In this document: positions 6,708 through 9,732 of the stretch, in pieces
Numbering within the stretch: the first letter of the stretch is position 1
Layout: every line of letters begins with the position of its first letter
Source of the DNA: an uncultured Collinsella sp.
Lineage (GTDB): Bacteria; Actinomycetota; Coriobacteriia; Coriobacteriales; Coriobacteriaceae
Assembly: GCA_900766165.1 (NCBI GenBank)
Contig: CAAFUK010000109.1
Coordinates: 1 to 9,732, forward strand
Direction: 5' to 3'
DNA: 9,732 nt
Position numbers and translations under genes: made by a program
The notes under the pieces: model-generated
The model's database searches: none
Told to the model about the DNA's origin: nothing
What the model saw: the letters and a program-made list of their open reading frames with translations, nothing else

Positions 6708-7850
6708 CTAGCGTATCTGGATGCCGGCTTTCTTTTTCTCGGCCTTGACGCGATAGAGCTCCGCATCGGCAGCGCGAAGTAAGTCTTGCCAGGTATCAAC
6801 ACTATCGCCGACCCGCGCGCAACCGATGGACATCCGCAATGCATACGGCACCTCGGCATGCGCGAGCTCGTCGTTGATTGTCGCGCACAGATGCATGATA
6901 TCCTGTTCCGCCGCTGCCTTTTGGAGCACCACGAACTCATCGCCACCATAACGCGCGATAAAGCCACCAGACGCCGAGCAGACATCCTTGAGCGCCGTCG
7001 CAACAACCTGAAGAGCATGGTCGCCCTCCACATGTCCATAGCGATCGTTAATCTGCTTAAAGCCGTCAGCGTCCATCATAAGCAGTTATACATCTTCGGC
7101 CTGATCCACATTTGAAAAGAGCGACAGCATATGGGTCTCAAAACGGTTGCGGTTGTTGAGTCCAGTCAACGGGTCAGTCGAGATCAGTTGCTCCTGGCAG
7201 ATGATATAGAGCAGCAACATGCTAATCATTATGCCGACACAAAGGCCAGGCACCGAGTATACGATCTGAAAGGTACCGCCCACCAGGGCCGGAATGGCGA
7301 AAAATGCCAAGGTTCGATAGATAGCCTTCGTCTGCAGGCTCTCGACCCTACGAGATTGCACAAACGCATGCAGGGACGTATGTATAACGTAACAGTAGCT
7401 GACAATGGGCTGGATCATATAGGCAAAGCCGCGACGATACACGCCCTGCGAATCGATATAGAACAAGGCGTGCGTCCAGTAACTGGTAAAAGCCAGCACG
7501 ACCACCAGAGCCGTAGGCAACGTTACAAGCACCACCCTATAGCGCGAGGTCACAAGGCGAGAGCCCTGCATCGTCTCGGAATAGATAAACCAAATGAGAC
7601 ACGCGATGGCAAAGAGCGAAAACGAAACCGCGTTGGAAATCCAGTTGGCAGCAATACCCAACGTGCCGTCCGCACCATCCGAAAGCGTCCAGATCATATC
7701 GAATAATATGTACGCGGCAGAGGTGTAGCCAAGCATGCTAAACAATAGCTGCAGGGTGCTCGAGAACAAGGAGCGACGACTTCGCGCGGCAAGCCCGATA
7801 AGAACAATCATGCATAGCAGGAATATCTCAATCTTGAGTGCCTTAACCAC
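6708..7850 (-). pseudogene. Membrane-bound GGDEF diguanylate cyclase, interrupted by in-frame TAA
   Basis: Read through its stop, the frame has 380 codons. Residues 8-219 form about seven predicted membrane helices, followed by a C-terminal GGDEF domain that would make cyclic di-GMP from two GTP at the inner face of the membrane. Catalytic-domain landmarks are DPLTGLNNRNRF (226-237), then after the break MDADGFKQINDRYGH and an intact RYGGDEF (GGDEF at 302-306; bases 6947-6933). No RxxD inhibitory site precedes it. Codon 255 (7088-7086) is TAA, placed between EDV and LLMMDADGF. Both sides are in the same frame, so this is a single nonsense change, one base from the Tyr codons TAT/TAC. The N-terminal product would have the membrane part and only the first GGDEF strand and helix; a restart at the ATG pair at 7079 lacks a ribosome site. 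The GTG start (7850) is preferred because GAAGGG lies 10 nt upstream; a TTG at 7868 is the alternative. Local G+C is near 45-55%, well below its neighbours. Confidence 0.82.
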
Positions 7851-7860
7851 TAGACGCCAT

Positions 7861-7866
7861 CCCTTC
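7861..7866 (-). promoter_or_regulatory. Ribosome binding site of the diguanylate cyclase gene
   Basis: Minus-strand GAAGGG lies 10 nt before the GTG at 7850. It favours that start over the TTG at 7868, which overlaps the site itself and has no clear site of its own. Confidence 0.5.
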
Positions 7867-7915
7867 AATATCCGAATGGTCAGAATCGCCCAATTCGAAT
7901 CAGGGCAATAAACAC

Positions 7916-7940
7916 CCCTTTACTCCGCAGGAGTAAAGGG
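7916..7940. repeat. Perfect 11-bp inverted repeat upstream of the diguanylate cyclase gene
   Basis: CCCTTTACTCC (7916-7926) and its exact reverse complement (7930-7940) flank a 3-nt centre (GCA). On the minus strand it immediately follows the candidate extended -10 and would cover the transcription start, a place where a dimeric repressor would block transcription. Alternatively it is a second terminator for kdgT, since on the minus strand it is followed by GTGTTTATT, a moderately T-rich tail. The symmetry is read directly; the role is undecided. Confidence 0.6.
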
Positions 7941-7941
7941 A

Positions 7942-7950
7942 ATCATAGCA
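7942..7950 (-). promoter_or_regulatory. Candidate extended -10 promoter of the diguanylate cyclase gene
   Basis: Minus-strand TGCTATGAT (7950-7942) combines the TGN extension with TATGAT, five of six matches to the -10 consensus. No good -35 is seen, which an extended -10 can tolerate. Transcription would begin near 7935, inside the adjacent inverted repeat, about 85 nt before the GTG start. Confidence 0.45.
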
Positions 7951-7951
7951 A

Positions 7952-7993
7952 AGCGCCCGAACATCACTGCAAAACAGTTTCTGTTCGGGCGCT
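7952..7993 (-). terminator. Hairpin terminator after kdgT
   Basis: AGCGCCCGAACA (7952-7963) pairs perfectly with 7982-7993, a 12-bp stem. The 18-nt loop can itself form a small ACTG/CAGT hairpin. On the minus strand it starts 46 nt past the kdgT stop and is followed by TTTGCTATGATT. The T-run is short, so termination may be partial. Position and stem strength suggest it ends the kdgT transcript. Confidence 0.6.
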
Positions 7994-8039
7994 CGGACGA
8001 CGCGAACTGCACGCCGGAATCAATTATCGGTAACGGCCG

Positions 8040-9062
8040 TTACTCGCCATCGATGTCGGTCGCGACGGCCTCCTCGATGGCCTCGACACCGGCAGGCGAC
8101 AGGTCCTCCTTGCCCTGGCAGAACTTCTTGTCGACCCAGCCGGTCAGAATCGGAGCCATGATTGCCGTGATGATAACGGCAGTGGCGATCTGGGCGTACG
8201 CGGTGGGCGCAAGCTCGGCGTAGCGCGGCGCGACCTCGGCGAGAGCAACCGGCGTGGTCATAGCCGTGCCGGCGATGGTGGAACAAGCCACGGCAGCCTT
8301 GCCGTTACCACCGCACAGGCGCTCGAACGCAAAGGTGATGGGACCGACGACAAACAGCGTGACAAGGCCCAGCAAGATGCCGGAAATACCACCGGCGATG
8401 AAGCTCGAAAGGCTCATGGACGCACCGAGCTGAAAACCAATTACAGCGATCGCGGGATTGGCGCCGGGAACCAGCAGGTTCTTGATAAACGGGAACAAGT
8501 TGCCCAGAACCATGCCGATAACGAGCGGCAAAATGGAGCCGATGATAGTACCGACAGGGATGTTGGCAAGACCCGAAACACCAAGGATGATCATCGTGAC
8601 GGCGGGGCCGGCCGTAAAGAACAGGATACCGACGGCGCCCTGCTCGGACTCATCGCCGAACTCGCCCATGATGCCCGTATAGAGCGCCATGTTGCAAAAC
8701 GTGATGCCGCCGATGATAGACACGGAGCTCAGACCCAGGAAGTTGTCGTTAAAGAAATATGCCACGCCTAGGCCGAGAACCGCTGCGACGACCAGCTTGG
8801 GGATCAGCACGACGATGCCGGTCTTGATGGCGCCCGGCGTGGACTTAAAGCTGATGCCGGCGCCCACAAACAGCAGGATCGCGGCAACGATGGTGTTGGA
8901 GCCACCGCGGCAGGCAGCCGTAAAGAAGCCGCCGACCTCAAAGACCTGCGGGCAGAAGGTGTTGAGCAAAAGACCGACGATCATCGGATAGATCATGATG
9001 TCGCCCGGAATGCGCGGGACCTTGAATTTCTTTTGCTCGTTGGCGGTTGCTTCCTGTGCCAT
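8040..9062 (-). CDS. kdgT: 2-keto-3-deoxygluconate permease
   Basis: A 340-residue membrane protein of the KdgT family (Pfam KdgT), slightly longer than E. coli KdgT (about 327). After a short hydrophilic N-terminus the family pattern begins with VPRIPGDIMIYPMIVGLLLNT (15-35), then RGGSNTIVAAILLFVGAGISFK (52-73), followed by alternating hydrophobic helices, about ten in all. Small-residue-rich stretches such as GSILPLVIGMVLGN (175-188) and CSTIAGTAMTTPVALAE (260-276) are also typical. The family imports 2-keto-3-deoxygluconate, a breakdown product of pectin and uronic acids, with protons across the cytoplasmic membrane. No kdgK, kdgA or uronate gene is in the window, so the substrate rests on family resemblance. 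The start is the ATG at 9062 because it opens MAQEATANEQ and has GGGGG 4 nt upstream; a TTG at 9092 is in frame but less likely. An acidic C-terminal tail (317-340) follows the last helix. The stop codon lies within the palindrome GTAACGGCCGTTAC (8030-8043). Confidence 0.88.
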   Translation of the reverse strand: MAQEATANEQKKFKVPRIPGDIMIYPMIVGLLLNTFCPQVFEVGGFFTAACRGGSNTIVAAILLFVGAGISFKSTPGAIKTGIVVLIPKLVVAAVLGLGVAYFFNDNFLGLSSVSIIGGITFCNMALYTGIMGEFGDESEQGAVGILFFTAGPAVTMIILGVSGLANIPVGTIIGSILPLVIGMVLGNLFPFIKNLLVPGANPAIAVIGFQLGASMSLSSFIAGGISGILLGLVTLFVVGPITFAFERLCGGNGKAAVACSTIAGTAMTTPVALAEVAPRYAELAPTAYAQIATAVIITAIMAPILTGWVDKKFCQGKEDLSPAGVEAIEEAVATDIDGE

Positions 9063-9212
9063 GAAACCCCCATTTCCGCTGACGGGGTACAAAAGCCCAC
9101 GTCACGCTTTGCTACAGTAAAGTTTGACCATGGTACCAGAAGAAATAGACCAGCTCGGTGAAAAATTCGACAAGTTGGGATGGAACGAGATTCGGCGCCC
9201 GCGACGCCACCC
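9063..9212. other. Spacer between azlD and kdgT
   Basis: 150 bases with no gene, lower in G+C than the flanking coding regions. On the minus strand there is a weak promoter-like pair, TTGTCG near 9170 and TCTATT 18 nt further on, and an 8-nt palindrome ACCATGGT near 9130. No hairpin with a T-run follows azlD, so readthrough from azlCD into kdgT is possible. None of these sites is strong. Confidence 0.3.
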
Positions 9213-9536
9213 CTATATAAGGCTCAAGACGATATAGAGTACGGTGCCCGAGACGCAGCACCACAGCATCGATTTTGTCTTGACCGCCACGACCACGACG
9301 CCGGCGGCCGCAATCCAGGGAACCAAGGCAGGCCAGAGTCCCGCGTCGAACGCGCCGGGGCTCACCAAGTCGTTGGCGACCAGCGCGGCAAAGGCAGCGG
9401 GCGGGATATAGCCCAGGGCCTCGGTAATACGGGGCGACAGGGTCCGCCCGCGCAAGGCGAACGCCGGCGCGATGCGAAAGAACGCGATAGCAGCCCACGA
9501 CGACAGCCACAGAACCAAGAACTCGTTAACGGGCAT
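9213..9536 (-). CDS. azlD: Branched-chain amino acid exporter small subunit AzlD
   Basis: A 107-residue hydrophobic protein with about four predicted membrane helices, matching the usual ~100-110 of AzlD. The conserved core RIAPAFALRGRTLSPRITEALGYIPPAA (21-48) is characteristic. AzlD pairs with AzlC to export branched-chain amino acids, as in Bacillus subtilis azlCD and E. coli ygaZH. The start is the ATG at 9536, 7 nt after GAGGT. The frame is open further upstream, but that part is arginine-rich and overlaps azlC in another frame. The first 11 nt overlap the end of azlC, so the two genes are very likely translationally coupled. No clear terminator follows; kdgT starts 150 bases further on the same strand. 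Confidence 0.9.
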   Translation of the reverse strand: MPVNEFLVLWLSSWAAIAFFRIAPAFALRGRTLSPRITEALGYIPPAAFAALVANDLVSPGAFDAGLWPALVPWIAAAGVVVVAVKTKSMLWCCVSGTVLYIVLSLI

Positions 9537-9732
9537 CGCGGGCACCTCTTCCGTCAAATACAGCATCGCACGCCAGCGCAATGGCAATGCCGACCACGAC
9601 GCTTGCCGGCACGGCAATATTCGCGAGGCCCAAGAACTTGCATACGGCGACGGACACCGCGCCCGAAACCGCCGCGACAACGTTACCGCGCGACAGCCGC
9701 TGCGAAAAGAGCAGGCAGATAAAGAGCGAGGT
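9526..9732 (-). CDS. azlC: Branched-chain amino acid exporter large subunit AzlC, C-terminal part
   Basis: The last 68 codons of a gene whose start lies beyond the right edge. The translation runs TSLFICLLFSQRL...SRGNVVAAVSGAVSV...LGLANIAVPASVVVGIAIALACD and ends ARDAR at a TAA (9528-9526). Two hydrophobic helices separated by a basic loop and the strongly AzlC-like terminal helix VVVGIAIALACD support the call, and the overlap with azlD is the standard arrangement of the pair. AzlC is the main membrane-embedded subunit of the exporter. The identification rests on a short fragment plus its partner. Confidence 0.8.
   Translation of the reverse strand, partial: TSLFICLLFSQRLSRGNVVAAVSGAVSVAVCKFLGLANIAVPASVVVGIAIALACDAVFDGRGARDAR

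Noticed and set aside
7070..7095. Frameshift in the cyclase gene
   Set aside because: The two parts are in the same frame; only one in-frame stop codon separates them, so it is a nonsense change and not an indel.
7131..7706. A 191-codon plus-strand frame opposite the cyclase membrane domain
   Set aside because: Its translation is His/Arg/Gln-rich with no domain, while the minus strand encodes clear membrane helices in the standard layout before GGDEF.
9112..9510. A 132-codon minus-strand frame over azlD
   Set aside because: It overlaps azlD in another frame, has an Arg/Gly/Cys-rich translation without membrane helices, and the AzlD frame is unmistakable.
1..9732. A novel defence, mobile or biosynthetic system
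   Set aside because: No transposase, integrase, toxin-antitoxin, nuclease, reverse transcriptase, repeat array or biosynthetic enzyme cluster is visible; all genes belong to well-known families.

Overview
This 9.7-kb window is high-G+C bacterial chromosome (about 65-72% G+C in sampled purL stretches) with ordinary, mostly housekeeping and transport genes. The single-chain, clostridial/bifidobacterial-type PurL, the base composition and the mix of transporters fit a gut Actinomycetota of the class Coriobacteriia, for example a Collinsella relative. That placement is inference from general resemblance, not from a search.

Layout, left to right. A strong hairpin terminator (3-41) follows a minus-strand monovalent cation:proton antiporter of the CPA2 type (80-1642). 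A 184-bp divergent intergenic region separates it from purL (1827-5573, plus), the fourth enzyme of de novo purine synthesis, with both synthetase and glutaminase domains in one chain. A strong terminator lies between purL and a plus-strand EamA/DMT permease (5673-6608). That terminator ends only 25 nt before the permease start codon and is preceded by two copies of a short repeat. The permease has its own hairpin terminator (6683-6706).

From there to the right edge everything is on the minus strand. A membrane-anchored GGDEF diguanylate cyclase gene (7850 down to 6708) is interrupted by an in-frame TAA inside the catalytic domain. It has distinctly lower G+C than its neighbours, and two perfect inverted repeats lie upstream of it. 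Next come kdgT (9062 down to 8040), a 2-keto-3-deoxygluconate permease, and the branched-chain amino acid exporter pair azlC (3' end only, running off the window) and azlD (9536 down to 9213), which overlap by 11 nt.

The genes do not form one pathway. They look like several independent units: purine synthesis, ion homeostasis, metabolite transport in and out, and a probably dead second-messenger enzyme. I found no RNA gene, mobile element, CRISPR array, phage gene or defence system, and no gene-free stretch longer than about 185 bases. The items most worth a second look are the nonsense codon in the diguanylate cyclase and the two structured intergenic leaders (5574-5672 and 7869-8039).
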